Shown here one piece after another: positions 9,204 to 19,401 of a stretch of 64,000 bases of DNA. The notes below the pieces were generated by a model that was not told the origin of the DNA, did not search any database, and saw only the letters and a list, made by a program, of their open reading frames with translations. The position numbers and the translations under genes are program-made. Location: positions 124,001 through 188,000 of the forward strand of contig CAWIBX010000003.1 of the NCBI GenBank assembly GCA_963834405.1. Reading direction: 5' to 3'. The stretch's first letter is position 1, and every line of letters begins with the position of its first letter. Source of the DNA: Bog-473 sp963834405. GTDB taxonomy: Bacteria > Actinomycetota > Acidimicrobiia > Acidimicrobiales > RAAP-2.

Positions 9204-10474
9204 CTGGTCTCTCCGCTGGGTTGTTGATGCCAGGCTCGGGTGCCGTTCAGGTGGTCAACCATAAACTTGGCATCGGCCAACTCGGCCGTGCGCGACGCCT
9301 CGACCTTCCGGATGGCTGCATCCGGCCCCAAGGGCGCCATGACCACGCTGAACGTCGAACGTGCCGTGCCGAGCAGGAGCGGCGCCAGAAAGTCGCTGCG
9401 CACCTCTATCCGCGGCCACTCCGCCACCCAGAACGTCGCGTGGATCATGCGGTCGACCCGCAACGAGGACCAGGACTCCTCCATGGCCATCGGCCACGGG
9501 TCAGCCACGGGCATCCGGACAGCCGTTCCCTCCGCGTCACGCCGGGGCTCGAAGGTCCGTGCCAGCAGCTGAGCCAGGTCGTCGACGCCGAGGACTCTGT
9601 CGACCAGGACGTCGGCGTCGCCCAGGAGCCGCACGATGGAGCCGACCTCCCGCGCCAGCACACCGCACCCAGTCTCGATCGACTTGGCGAGGCGCACCTG
9701 CAGCGCAAGGACTACGTCGTGCGCGCACGCGTGCGAGTCCATGTCGGCCAGGAGCGACTCGTACGACGCCAGGGCTGCCGAGGCGGCCTCGGGCCCGTCG
9801 TCGGCCCGAGCGAGAGCCGCCGCCCCCGCACCCTCGAGGGCCAGGTACTCCCGCGCTCCCTGCCCATCGTCCGGGAACGACGCGGCCACCCACTGGACCC
9901 GGTGCACTGGTGAACCCTCGCGGGCGAGCGACGCCAGCACGGACGCCCAGGCGCCGACCCGCCGGTCCTGCTCGTCGGGTCCTAGCAGCGCAAAGCTCGC
10001 TCCCTGCAGCGAGAGCACCGCGGTGAGCGTGCGCGCGGCCTTGTCGTGCACGACGCCCATGTCGTGCCACCCGGCGCGCAACAGGCGCAGGCCGCGCAAC
10101 GCACCCATGCGCCGGCCACCCCGGCGGTAGCGGCCGCCCCCACCGTGCCGTCCCCCTCGGCCGTAGCGGCCGCCGCCTTGACGGCTGCCCCAGCACACGG
10201 CCACCGGCACCCACTCGTCCGACGTCCTGCCGGCGATCGGAACGCTGGCCAGTGCGCCATATAGCACCAGGATGCCGATGGCCGCGGCGACGCCCGCCGC
10301 GTTGGGCTCCCAGCGCAGGATGACGACGCCGAACACGAGGCCCAGCGCCACGGTGACGATCTGGCCCGTCCGCCACCCGGCCAACGTGCCCCCGCGTTCG
10401 CGCGGCCCGAAGCGGTAGCGCGTGCTCCGCTCGCCGCCGTCGTTACCGCGGCCCCGTTCTCTGTCTTGGCTCAC
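9071..10474 (-). CDS. SCO6880-family conjugation protein, 3' end truncated
   Basis: The GTG at 10474 overlaps the stop of the TrbL-like gene (GTGA). After a short acidic leader come GGERSTRYRFGPRERGGTLA and two membrane segments (about residues 35-55 and 60-78), the signature N terminus of SCO6880-type PrgI-like proteins of actinobacterial conjugative elements. A long soluble domain follows (YDLVR-type core with VHDKAARTLTAVLSLQGASF). The family match ends near VEASRTAELADA (about 9,280). The last 60-70 residues (MVDHLNGTRAWHQQ onward) do not resemble the family, and no other frame restores it. I read this as a 3' truncation at an insertion junction. Confidence 0.75.
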   Translation of the reverse strand: MSQDRERGRGNDGGERSTRYRFGPRERGGTLAGWRTGQIVTVALGLVFGVVILRWEPNAAGVAAAIGILVLYGALASVPIAGRTSDEWVPVAVCWGSRQGGGRYGRGGRHGGGGRYRRGGRRMGALRGLRLLRAGWHDMGVVHDKAARTLTAVLSLQGASFALLGPDEQDRRVGAWASVLASLAREGSPVHRVQWVAASFPDDGQGAREYLALEGAGAAALARADDGPEAASAALASYESLLADMDSHACAHDVVLALQVRLAKSIETGCGVLAREVGSIVRLLGDADVLVDRVLGVDDLAQLLARTFEPRRDAEGTAVRMPVADPWPMAMEESWSSLRVDRMIHATFWVAEWPRIEVRSDFLAPLLLGTARSTFSVVMAPLGPDAAIRKVEASRTAELADAKFMVDHLNGTRAWHQQPSGETSYVADGRRGEQSGQRSFPCWLLVHPAASMRSPMTVAKEVIVRCS

Positions 10475-12099
10475 TCGCCCGCACCCCCGTCGCTCGCCGT
10501 CGGGCCGGCGCCCTCCGGCCACGCCCCCGGCAGCGAGCGGAAGCGCGGGCCGTGCTCGTCGTAGTGGGTGTACCACCGCATCTGGCCGGGTTCGGGGGTG
10601 CCGATGAGGCTGCCGCCGGGCGGGATGCCCTTCCACTTCCAGGCGTCCTCGGGGCGGGCGGGCCCGGTCGGCGCGTTGCCGCTGGGCCGGTAGGGCGGCA
10701 CCGCAATCGGCTTCGGCCCCTTCGGCTTGGGCAACGCCCCGCGCGCCATCGCCTCGTCGTAGATCCGCTGCGATTCGGGGTTCCCGATGGCGAACCCGGT
10801 GGCGTCGGAGACGAGGCCGCCGTTCTCGTTCGACACCTGAGCGAGCAGCTCCTGCAGGGTCTCGCCGTTGGGCCCCACGACGTCGTCGGGTTTGGCACCC
10901 GCAGAGATGGCGCTCGACAGGCCGGCGTTCTCACCCTCACCTCCGCCCGGCTCGGACGCAACGCCCCCGCCTGAGCCGTCCGCACCCGATCCCGCGCCCG
11001 CACCGGCCCGGCCACCCGCGCCCCCACCGGGCCGCGCACCCGCACCCGCACCCGCCGCGGTCCCGCTCCCTCCGAGACCCGCCGCCTTGGCCTCCCCCAT
11101 CACGCGCGCGTCTCCAAGCACCCCCAACCCCTCGTGCAACGCGAAGCTCGCGGCCGAGCGCGCCGGGCGCGTGACCGCCGCCGTCCCGCGCTGGCGCAGC
11201 CCCTCCAGGTGGCCCACCGCGCCCGCCTCGACGGCGGGGATGAGCCGCAGGATCGCGAAAGGCGTGAACACTGCGATGACGAGCAACGCGCCGCCGGCGA
11301 GGACGGCCGAGAAACCGTAGCCGTGCGCGCCCGATCCGGCGGTTCCCGACGAGACGGCGCCGGCAGCCAAACTCAACGTCGCCACGATGACGAACTTGGA
11401 CAGGATCAGCGCCGCCAGGGTCTCGACCAGGCGGCGACACCAGTGGGACACCGCCGGCCAGACCAGCGTGGCCAGCGCGAGGGGTAGGAACAGCACCGCG
11501 ACGTAGACCGCGGCGGCGCGGATCAGGAGCTCCAGCCACAACACGAACGCGGCGACCGAGACGAACAGCGCGACCAGCAGCAGGACGAACCCGGCGATGG
11601 TCGGATCGCCCGCCGCCGCCACGAGGCCCTGGGTCACGCCGGACAGCAGGTGCGTCACGTCGGCGCCCGTGCCGCCCGCCACGGCGTCGCTCATGGCGTC
11701 GGTGGCCGACAGGCTCAGGATCACGATCTGAATGGCGACGACCCCGAGCAACAGCGCGAGGGGGAGCTGCAGCAGGAACGTGCGCACGAGCTGGCCGGGG
11801 TTCTGACGCAGCACGGCCTGGATCGTCGACAGGAGGACCAAGGGAAGGATGACCACGCCGGCCAGCGCGGTCATCTGGCCGTAGTGGGTGCGGAACCAGG
11901 CCGCCCCCACGTCGATCGTCGTCGTGCTCACCAACACGTCGCCGATCTGCCCGAGCAGCCATTCGGCGCCGCTGGCCACCCACTGGCTGATGCCGGAGAG
12001 GACCGACTCGAAGCCGGAGGCCGCGAGGGAGCCGCCGATGCTGCCGATCTGGCAGATGGGGTTGAGCGCATCGAGTCCGGTGCAGCCGGCGGCCAGCAT
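10471..12099 (-). CDS. TrbL/VirB6-like conjugative transfer membrane protein
   Basis: A 542-residue polytopic protein. After a Cys-containing periplasmic start (GCTGLDALNPICQIG) there are about six hydrophobic segments between residues 70 and 290, for example GVVILPLVLLSTI, LALLLGVVAIQIVIL, FVLLLVALFVSVAAF and GGALLVIAVFTPFAIL. The cytoplasmic tail (about 330-542) is a low-complexity Ala/Gly stretch and then a Pro-rich segment. Size, topology and position between a DUF6112 gene and an SCO6880-type gene match the inner-membrane channel of actinobacterial type IV-like conjugation modules. Confidence 0.78.
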   Translation of the reverse strand: MLAAGCTGLDALNPICQIGSIGGSLAASGFESVLSGISQWVASGAEWLLGQIGDVLVSTTTIDVGAAWFRTHYGQMTALAGVVILPLVLLSTIQAVLRQNPGQLVRTFLLQLPLALLLGVVAIQIVILSLSATDAMSDAVAGGTGADVTHLLSGVTQGLVAAAGDPTIAGFVLLLVALFVSVAAFVLWLELLIRAAAVYVAVLFLPLALATLVWPAVSHWCRRLVETLAALILSKFVIVATLSLAAGAVSSGTAGSGAHGYGFSAVLAGGALLVIAVFTPFAILRLIPAVEAGAVGHLEGLRQRGTAAVTRPARSAASFALHEGLGVLGDARVMGEAKAAGLGGSGTAAGAGAGARPGGGAGGRAGAGAGSGADGSGGGVASEPGGGEGENAGLSSAISAGAKPDDVVGPNGETLQELLAQVSNENGGLVSDATGFAIGNPESQRIYDEAMARGALPKPKGPKPIAVPPYRPSGNAPTGPARPEDAWKWKGIPPGGSLIGTPEPGQMRWYTHYDEHGPRFRSLPGAWPEGAGPTASDGGAGE

Positions 12100-12171
12100 G
12101 AGCGTGTTGAGCGGGGGGACGGGGGCGAGCGGCGGGGGCAGGGACGGGGGGCGGTGTGTGCCGGCGCCCGC

Positions 12172-12477
12172 TCAGTGCAGGTTGGTCCCGGTGTGGAAGA
12201 AGAAGTTGATGATCGGCGGCGCCGCGCCGATCAGGAGCGCGGCCAGCCCGGACACCAGGACAGCCCGGCGCCCGACGAGCGACTGCTGGAAGTTCTGGGA
12301 GTGGACGCCCAGGGCCCAGGCCGCGGCCCCGATGAGCAGCCCGGCCAGCGCGGCGATGAGCGCCCAGGCGCCCAGGCCGTTGGTCAGTTCCTGGAGGGTC
12401 CCGCCCCCGGGCAGCGAGTTGACGCTCGGGTTGAGCGTGACGTCGGCCAGCTGCCGCACGACCACGAGCACGTCCAT
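12172..12477 (-). CDS. DUF6112 family conjugation-associated membrane protein
   Basis: A 101-residue protein with a short polar start (MDVLVVVRQLADVTLNPSVN) and two transmembrane helices, about 35-55 (ALIAALAGLLIGAAAWAL) and 72-90 (AVLVSGLAALLIGAAPPI). Size and two-helix layout resemble VirB2/TrbC-type pilin-like subunits. DUF6112 proteins sit directly upstream of the TrbL-like gene in actinobacterial conjugative elements, as here. It is the outermost recognisable conjugation gene on this side. Confidence 0.72.
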   Translation of the reverse strand: MDVLVVVRQLADVTLNPSVNSLPGGGTLQELTNGLGAWALIAALAGLLIGAAAWALGVHSQNFQQSLVGRRAVLVSGLAALLIGAAPPIINFFFHTGTNLH

Positions 12478-12577
12478 GGGTGTCCTCCGGTTACTCGAGC
12501 CGGCCCCTTCCGGAGACCGGCGCCTTCACCGACAGAACGGTTCAGCGCTCGGCGCCGGTGGACATCCTTTTCGCGCT

Positions 12578-12641
12578 CACTTCCACTGCCTCCACTGCCT
12601 CACTTCCACTGCCTCACTTCCACTGCCTCACTTCCACTGCC
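12578..12641. repeat. 14-bp tandem repeat overlapping a stop codon
   Basis: Units of CACTTCCACTGCCT lie at 12578-12591, 12601-12614, 12615-12628 and (partial) 12629-12641, with a 9-base partial copy at 12592-12600. The glycosyltransferase reading frame on the minus strand ends inside the array at 12628, so the repeat duplicates the final codons and the TGA. There are no spacers, so it is not a CRISPR array. Confidence 0.9.
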
Positions 12642-14115
12642 GCCGCACGCCGAGCAGCTCCTGTGCGTACCCGCGCACCGAGGCCAGCGACATGAGGATC
12701 TGGTACACGAACAAGAACGCCAGCAAGGCCGCCCAGTTCTTCCGCACCCGGAGTCCGAGCGGCTTGAAGACGTGTTGCCACTGGCGGTGGAAGAGGACCG
12801 CGTAGGCCAGCGCGGTCAGCGGCAGGACCGCGATCGTCATGGGCCCCACCAGCCAGAAGACCCCGAAGCAGGCCAGGATCAGGCCGGGCACCCAGGCGAT
12901 GATGTAGGCGGTATCGAGGAACGGAATGGTCATGTCCACCGCGGTCAGGGCCCTGGCCATGGGCCGCGGCTGCTTCCAGGGTGGCACGGTGCGCAGCCCC
13001 TCGATCACCCCACGCGCCCACCGTGACCGCTGCCGCGCGAACGACCGCACGTCCGGGGGCGCGGAGGTGAACGCCACCGCCAACGGTTCGTAGAACACCC
13101 GGCAGTTGAGCCGCAACAGCTTCCAGGTCAGGACGATGTCCTCGCCGATCGCATCGGGCCACCCGCCCACGAGCCGGACGGCGTCCGTCTCGTACAGGCT
13201 GAACGCGCCCTGCGCCACCAGGGTCCCCTGGTACAGGCCCTGCATCCGCTTCACGGAGGCGATGCCCAGGAAGTAGTCCCACTCCTGCACCCGGGCCCAG
13301 AAGCCCTGCCGGCTGTTGCGCACGAGCACGCTGCCCGCCACCGCGACGACGTCGGGTGGCGAGGACTCGTAGCGGGCCAGGAGGAGCCGGACCGCCGAGC
13401 GGTGCAGCACCGTGTCGGCGTCGACGGTGATCACGAGCGGCGTCTGCACAGAGCGGAGCCCCGTGTTCAGCGCGTTGTTCTTGCCCCGGCGGTCCTCGTG
13501 CAGGATCGTCAGCGGCAGCCCCCACGCCTCGGCCTGCACCCGCGCCACCTGGGCGGTGTCGTCCGTCGACCCGTTGTCCACCAGGATGACGTGACACGCG
13601 CCGTCGCAGTCCTGCGTCGCGAGGTAGGCGATGGTCTGGCCGATGTTCTCGGCCTCGTTGCGCGCCGCGATGAGCACCGTCACGCCGGTCGTCGGGTGGT
13701 CCACCGACAAGCGCGGCTGCCGGTCGAGCAGGAGGCTGGCCACGAGGAAGGCCACCAGTCCGCCCGGGATGAACGCGATGAGCGTGATCAAGATGATGGA
13801 GGGCAGCGGTCCGACGACGTGCGAGGTGCTGCGGATCCAGGGGAGCGCCAACCAGATGCTGAAGGCGACCCAACCGAAGGCGACCGCGCCCGCCACGAGG
13901 AATTTGGTCCGCACACTCACGTAGAAGCGGCGCCGGCTCTCCTCCGAGCCCCCCCGGCGCGGCGTGTACGACGCGTGCATCCCTCCGCCCGGCGTGTCGG
14001 CGGCGGCCCGTGGATGCAGCGCGGCCCGCCCCGGCTCGGCGGTCCGGACTTGCTCACCCGCGGCACGGCGCGCCGCGTCCACGGTCTGCCGAACCGTCTC
14101 GAGCTGATCCGTCAT
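12628..14115 (-). CDS. Membrane family 2 glycosyltransferase (PgaC-like)
   Basis: A 495-residue protein. Two helices (about 75-135) precede a GT-A domain: VTVLIAARNEAENIGQTI, VDNGSTDD, the nucleotide/metal motif VDADT, GEDIVLTWKL, and QRSRWARG, the QxxRW acceptor motif of processive GT2 enzymes. Three or four C-terminal helices follow. This is the plan of PgaC, hyaluronan and cellulose-type synthases that extrude a polysaccharide as they polymerise it. The ATG at 14115 is preferred because GGGGGA precedes it. The frame stays open to 14274 but that part looks non-coding. The sugar substrate cannot be told from sequence. It is divergent from the kinase operon. Confidence 0.85.
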   Translation of the reverse strand: MTDQLETVRQTVDAARRAAGEQVRTAEPGRAALHPRAAADTPGGGMHASYTPRRGGSEESRRRFYVSVRTKFLVAGAVAFGWVAFSIWLALPWIRSTSHVVGPLPSIILITLIAFIPGGLVAFLVASLLLDRQPRLSVDHPTTGVTVLIAARNEAENIGQTIAYLATQDCDGACHVILVDNGSTDDTAQVARVQAEAWGLPLTILHEDRRGKNNALNTGLRSVQTPLVITVDADTVLHRSAVRLLLARYESSPPDVVAVAGSVLVRNSRQGFWARVQEWDYFLGIASVKRMQGLYQGTLVAQGAFSLYETDAVRLVGGWPDAIGEDIVLTWKLLRLNCRVFYEPLAVAFTSAPPDVRSFARQRSRWARGVIEGLRTVPPWKQPRPMARALTAVDMTIPFLDTAYIIAWVPGLILACFGVFWLVGPMTIAVLPLTALAYAVLFHRQWQHVFKPLGLRVRKNWAALLAFLFVYQILMSLASVRGYAQELLGVRRQWK

Positions 14116-14438
14116 CCGGTCCCCCGCTTGCACCATCGCTGTCGTGGAGGGCTCCTGCGGGTTGGTGCGATCCCGGTCGTGGACCCGTCGCCCCGGGCCC
14201 TCGTCCTCTCTTCGGCACCCCGGGTGGCCGTCTTCACGCCTGGCCGCGCACAAACTGCCCAATTTCCTGGTCAATTCCCCCCACGTCCCCCGCGGGTGAG
14301 GGTCCGGACCCCCGTTCGGGCTCGGGACACGACGTTCGGGCCTCCCGGTGCGCCCGGTCGCCGACGTGCCCCGAGCGGCCGAAAGGCCTGTTCTTCACCT
14401 GTTCGCCCCCCGCCGTCCGGCCCTGTCATATTGGGGAC
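14116..14438. other. Divergent intergenic region between glycosyltransferase and kinase
   Basis: About 320 bases of GC-rich DNA that must hold promoters for both directions. I see no RNA gene. A pair of GTTCGGG copies (about 14315 and 14336) is spaced two helical turns apart, and a pho-box-like pair lies at 14390-14411. No clear -10/-35 elements are visible. Confidence 0.5.
14390..14411 (+). promoter_or_regulatory. Pho-box-like direct repeat upstream of the two-component operon
   Basis: GTTCTTC-N4-GTTCGCC: two heptamers at 14390 and 14401 with an 11-bp period, 28-49 bases before the kinase GTG. Actinobacterial PhoP/RegX3-type OmpR regulators bind 11-bp direct repeats related to GTTCACC. The copies match that consensus at 5 of 7 and 6 of 7 positions. 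Autoregulation by the downstream regulator is an inference. Confidence 0.4.
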
Positions 14439-16280
14439 GTGCCAACCACGCCGACAACGGCGGTCGCCGGACTGAGCCACTCGCAGGAGATTCTCATCCT
14501 GATCGGCGCCGCCGTCCTGGTCGTGGTGGCGATCTGGGTGGCGGCGCTCCTGGGACGGCGTTCGGGGCGCCGGGCCATCTCGCAGCGTCTGGCCGCTCTG
14601 GGAACCCGCCTCGGTCTCGATCCGCCCGAGGACGAATACAACATCGAGACCTCGCTGGCCTACCTGGAGCAGGTCACCGGTGGCGCCGCCCAGGCGGTCA
14701 CCGAGTCCAGCTCCGACGCCATCCGCCTACGGCGCTCGCTGGACACCCTGACCCAGGGCGTCGTGCTGTGCGACGAGAACGGCACGGTGATCTATCGCAA
14801 CGGCAGGGCCAACGCCCTGATGGTAAGCCGCCACGGTGATGCCCTCGCCGCACAGGCGGTGACCGAGGTACTGGAGGACGCCTGGCACGAGGGCTCGGCC
14901 GAACGAACGCTCGACCTCTACGGGCCGCCCCGCCGCACGCTCCAGGTGCGGGCCCACCAGATTGACGACGGCCGCCGGCCCCTGGGCGTGATCGCGCTGA
15001 TTGAGGACGTCTCGGAGCGGCGCCGGCTCGAGGAGATCCGCCGTGACTTCGTCGCCAACGTCAGCCACGAGCTCAAGACGCCGATGGGGGCGCTCGGCCT
15101 CCTGGCCGAGACGCTCGTCTCCGAGCCCGACCCCGAGGTGGCCCAGCGTTTGGCCGGCCGCATCCACAACGAGGCCTTCCGGGTCAGCCGCATCATCGAC
15201 GATCTGCTCGACCTGTCGCGCATCGAGTCCGAGGAGGCGCCGCCGCGTGAGCCGGTGCTCGTGAACCTCGTGATGGCCGACGCCATAGAGCGGGTGCGGG
15301 CGACCGCCGACCAACGGGGCATAGAGATCGTGCTGCACGAGCCCTCACCGCCCGTCGCCGTGATGGGCGACCGCCGCCAGCTCGTCTCCGCGATGCACGC
15401 CCTGCTGGAGAACGCCATCACCTACTCCTACGACGACTCCAAGGTCGTCGTCTCGGGCACGGTCCAGCGGGTCAACCCCAATCTGTCCCGCCCGGCGATG
15501 CGGGGGAACGAACTCGATCTCGACGTCGACCTCGGCAGTGGCGAGGTCCGCCTGGGCGATCTGTACACGGACACGAACGCGGACACGCTCAGTGGTGGCG
15601 GTGCGTCCGGGCACGGCGATGAGCACGGTGCCAAGGCTGGGGCTGGTGCTGGTGCTGGTGCTGTCTCTGACAGCGCCGGCGCCGGCGCCGACGCTGACGC
15701 CGACGAGGCGGATTCCGGCGACGTCGAGGAACCGATGCCGCCGACACCGGCCGAGGGCACGGCGGTCGACCTCGACCAAGAGATCGACGAGGGCCCGGTC
15801 GAGCCCGTCTTCATCCCCGAGATCCTCGACAACTTCACCTCGCCCGCGGAGACCCCGGCCGCGGCCGGGACGACCGTGCCGCCCGTGTCCTCCGCCGCCG
15901 GGCTCGGGGCCACGCCGGGCACGGCGGGAGCGGGAGGCGCTGGAGGCGGAGCGCCGGCCGAGGGCGATGCCGTCGCCGTCACCGAGACCACGTCGTCCAT
16001 CCCGAACTGGCGGATAGAGGAACGCGACAACGTGCGCATCTCGGTCCAGGACCACGGCGTCGGGATCCCCGCCCGCGACCTCGATCGCATCTTCGAACGC
16101 TTCTACCGGGTCGACCACGGTCGCAGCCGGGACACCGGCGGCACCGGGCTCGGGCTCTCCATCGTCCGCCACGTGGCCAACAACCACCAAGGCTGGGTCG
16201 ACGTAGAGTCCCGGGAAGGCGAGGGCTCGACGTTCACCCTCGTCCTTCCTGTCCAAGGCCAGGGGGAGCGCGTCGTATGA
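14439..16280 (+). CDS. senX3: SenX3/PhoR-like sensor histidine kinase with large ATPase-domain insertion
   Basis: A 613-residue protein from GTG at 14439. One membrane helix (about 16-38), a PAS-like domain (about 95-195), then the H box FVANVSHELKTPMGAL with His210, and an N box LLENAITYSY (Asn325). The G boxes DHGVGIPARDLDRIFERFYR (Asp538) and GGTGLGLSIV come only 213 residues later. Between them is a roughly 175-residue acidic, Ala/Gly/Pro-rich insert (for example AKAGAGAGAGAVSDSAGAGADADADEA) that normal kinases lack. The catalytic motifs are intact, so activity is plausible. It overlaps the regulator gene by ATGA. The family senses phosphate or envelope state in actinobacteria. Confidence 0.88.
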   Translation: MPTTPTTAVAGLSHSQEILILIGAAVLVVVAIWVAALLGRRSGRRAISQRLAALGTRLGLDPPEDEYNIETSLAYLEQVTGGAAQAVTESSSDAIRLRRSLDTLTQGVVLCDENGTVIYRNGRANALMVSRHGDALAAQAVTEVLEDAWHEGSAERTLDLYGPPRRTLQVRAHQIDDGRRPLGVIALIEDVSERRRLEEIRRDFVANVSHELKTPMGALGLLAETLVSEPDPEVAQRLAGRIHNEAFRVSRIIDDLLDLSRIESEEAPPREPVLVNLVMADAIERVRATADQRGIEIVLHEPSPPVAVMGDRRQLVSAMHALLENAITYSYDDSKVVVSGTVQRVNPNLSRPAMRGNELDLDVDLGSGEVRLGDLYTDTNADTLSGGGASGHGDEHGAKAGAGAGAGAVSDSAGAGADADADEADSGDVEEPMPPTPAEGTAVDLDQEIDEGPVEPVFIPEILDNFTSPAETPAAAGTTVPPVSSAAGLGATPGTAGAGGAGGGAPAEGDAVAVTETTSSIPNWRIEERDNVRISVQDHGVGIPARDLDRIFERFYRVDHGRSRDTGGTGLGLSIVRHVANNHQGWVDVESREGEGSTFTLVLPVQGQGERVV

Positions 16281-17062
16281 ACAAGGCCAGCTCCGGCAAA
16301 GGAGCGGGAAAACGCAGCTCCCGCCAGGCACCGGGGGAGGGACCGGCCAAGGTCCTGCTCGCCGAGGACGAGGAGTCCTTCATTGAGGCTCTGGTCATCG
16401 GGCTGACCAACGAGGGCTTCCGGGTCACGGTGGCCCGCGACGGCATGGAGGCGCTCCAGCTGTTCGACGAGACGAACCCCGATCTGCTCCTCCTCGACCT
16501 GATGCTGCCGAAGATGTCCGGCATTGACGTGTGCCGAACCATCCGGTCCCGCTCGCAGGTCCCGATCATCATGGTGACGGCGAAGGGCACCGAAATCGAC
16601 ACCGTCGTGGCCCTCGAGGTCGGGGCGGACGACTACGTCACCAAGCCCTACCGCCTGCGCGAGCTGGTCGCTCGGATGCGGGCGGTCCTGCGTCGCTCTC
16701 CGGGCGGCCCGGAAGCCAACGACGCGGCGGGGACGATCGAATTCGGGAGCGACGGCATCTGGGAGTCGAACGGGATCAAAGTGGACTTCGACCAGCGCCG
16801 CGTCTTCGTCCGAGGCGACGAGGTGCACCTGCGCCGCAAGGAGTTCGAGCTGCTCCGGCTCCTGGTGGAGAACTCGGGCCGGGTTTTGACCCGGGACGTG
16901 CTCATCGACCGGGTCTGGGGCACCGACTACATCGGCGACACCAAGACGCTCGATGTGCACATCAAGCGGCTGCGCTCCCGCATTGAAGCCGACCCCTCGC
17001 AGCCGGTCCTGATCACCACCGTGCGCGGCGTGGGGTATCGCTTCGCCGGGGTCGGGGGCTGA
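16277..17062 (+). CDS. regX3: OmpR-family response regulator, RegX3/PhoP-like
   Basis: A 261-residue protein. A basic leader of about 23 residues precedes the receiver domain (AEDEE acid pocket, phosphoacceptor Asp74 in LLLLDLMLP, MVTAKG, and Lys in YVTKPY). The C-terminal winged helix (about 165-258) has VHLRRKEFELLRLLVENSGR and DVHIKRLRSRIE. It is translationally coupled to the kinase through ATGA and followed by a strong inverted repeat. It is probably the phosphate/envelope response regulator of the pair. RegX3 is the closest name, but PhoP-type orthology is not excluded. Confidence 0.9.
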   Translation: MNKASSGKGAGKRSSRQAPGEGPAKVLLAEDEESFIEALVIGLTNEGFRVTVARDGMEALQLFDETNPDLLLLDLMLPKMSGIDVCRTIRSRSQVPIIMVTAKGTEIDTVVALEVGADDYVTKPYRLRELVARMRAVLRRSPGGPEANDAAGTIEFGSDGIWESNGIKVDFDQRRVFVRGDEVHLRRKEFELLRLLVENSGRVLTRDVLIDRVWGTDYIGDTKTLDVHIKRLRSRIEADPSQPVLITTVRGVGYRFAGVGG

Positions 17063-17151
17063 GGGGCAGGCGGACCGGCGGGCTGAGCGGCGGGCTGACC
17101 GGGGCGAAGTAGACGCCAGCTCGTGGTCAGGGTCTCCTACCGGGGTGGTGG

Positions 17152-17189
17152 AAAAAAAAGTATTCACAAGGCGGTTGATACTTTTTTTT
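17152..17189. terminator. Bidirectional A/T stem-loop between convergent genes
   Basis: A perfect 12-bp inverted repeat: eight A then GTAT at 17152-17163, and ATAC then eight T at 17178-17189, with a 14-base loop. It is very AT-rich against a high-GC background. The U tract on either strand would follow the hairpin, fitting a bidirectional terminator for the response regulator (plus) and the MBL hydrolase (minus). Confidence 0.6.
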
Positions 17190-17270
17190 ATAGGTACCCA
17201 TCGGGGCAGAGGTCCCCCGGTCCCGGGGCAGAGGTCACTCGGTCCGGGCGTAGAGGTCCGCCCGAGACGC

Positions 17271-18002
17271 TCAGACCATCAACCGCTCGAAGTCCGACGG
17301 CACCGTGATCCCACCGCGCCCGAGCTTGCCCACATCCACCTGCTCCCCCAGGTGCGTCACGATGACATGCAGGTCCGGGTGGTCAGCCGCCAGCTCCAAC
17401 ACGTTCTCCTCGTGCATGTGCGAGACCGGGCCGCCGTGGCGCCCGTTGCACTCGAGCACGAGGACGTCCGCCTCACGGGCCAGCTCGCTCAGCCCCGGAC
17501 AGGGTTTGACGTCCCCCGAATAGGCCACCATCTGGTCGCCGCGGTCGAAGAGGTAGCCGAAGCAGCGAAGGTAGGAGACGTGATCGACCTCGACGGCCCG
17601 GAACCGCAACGGGCCCGCCGACTGCCAGTCGCCGGTCACCTCCACGAACCGTAGGTCCAGGGCCTGCCGGGCCATGTCGGTCACCCCGCCGACCGCCCCG
17701 GCATGGTTCAGATCGACCAGCCACTGCTCCACGCCGGGCGGTCCGACCACGTCCAGCGTGCGGCCACCGCCGATCTCGGCCGCAGCCTCGAGCAGGAAGG
17801 GCCAGCCGAAGCAGTGGTCGGCGTGGAAGTGCGACAGCACCACGACATCGATCGCATCCACCGCGAACCCGCACCGGCGCAGGTTCGGCAGCGCGGTCGG
17901 TGACGGCTCCACCAGGACGTGGCCGTCCAACACGAATGCGTTCCAGTAACGCCCCGGCGGCGCCAGGAAGTTGCCCGTGCCGAGGAACGCGAGCTCACTC
18001 AC
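17271..18002 (-). CDS. Metallo-beta-lactamase-fold hydrolase (RNase Z-like)
   Basis: A 243-residue protein from GTG at 18002 (GTG-AGT-GAG). The zinc motif SHFHADHCFGWPF is followed by the later ligands Asp in AYSGDVKPCPGL and His in VIVTHLGEQV. The N-terminal ELAFLGTGNFLAPPGRYWNA is typical of the RNase Z/arylsulfatase-like branch. The open frame continues far upstream but there it is only the shadow of serS. Substrate unknown. It ends at the A/T stem-loop and is separated from serS by a hexanucleotide repeat. Confidence 0.8.
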   Translation of the reverse strand: MSELAFLGTGNFLAPPGRYWNAFVLDGHVLVEPSPTALPNLRRCGFAVDAIDVVVLSHFHADHCFGWPFLLEAAAEIGGGRTLDVVGPPGVEQWLVDLNHAGAVGGVTDMARQALDLRFVEVTGDWQSAGPLRFRAVEVDHVSYLRCFGYLFDRGDQMVAYSGDVKPCPGLSELAREADVLVLECNGRHGGPVSHMHEENVLELAADHPDLHVIVTHLGEQVDVGKLGRGGITVPSDFERLMV

Positions 18003-18040
18003 CGGACGAACGCCAACGGCAACCCAAACGCCCCCGCCAA

Positions 18041-19375
<1,335 letters not shown>

Positions 19376-19401
19376 TTCCGGCCAAAGTAGCCTGCGTCGC
19401 C

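Noticed and set aside
12578..12641. CRISPR array
   Set aside because: The units are directly adjacent with no spacers and no cas genes nearby.
11650..13026. 458-codon plus frame
   Set aside because: Antisense to TrbL-like, DUF6112 and glycosyltransferase genes, with low-complexity translation.
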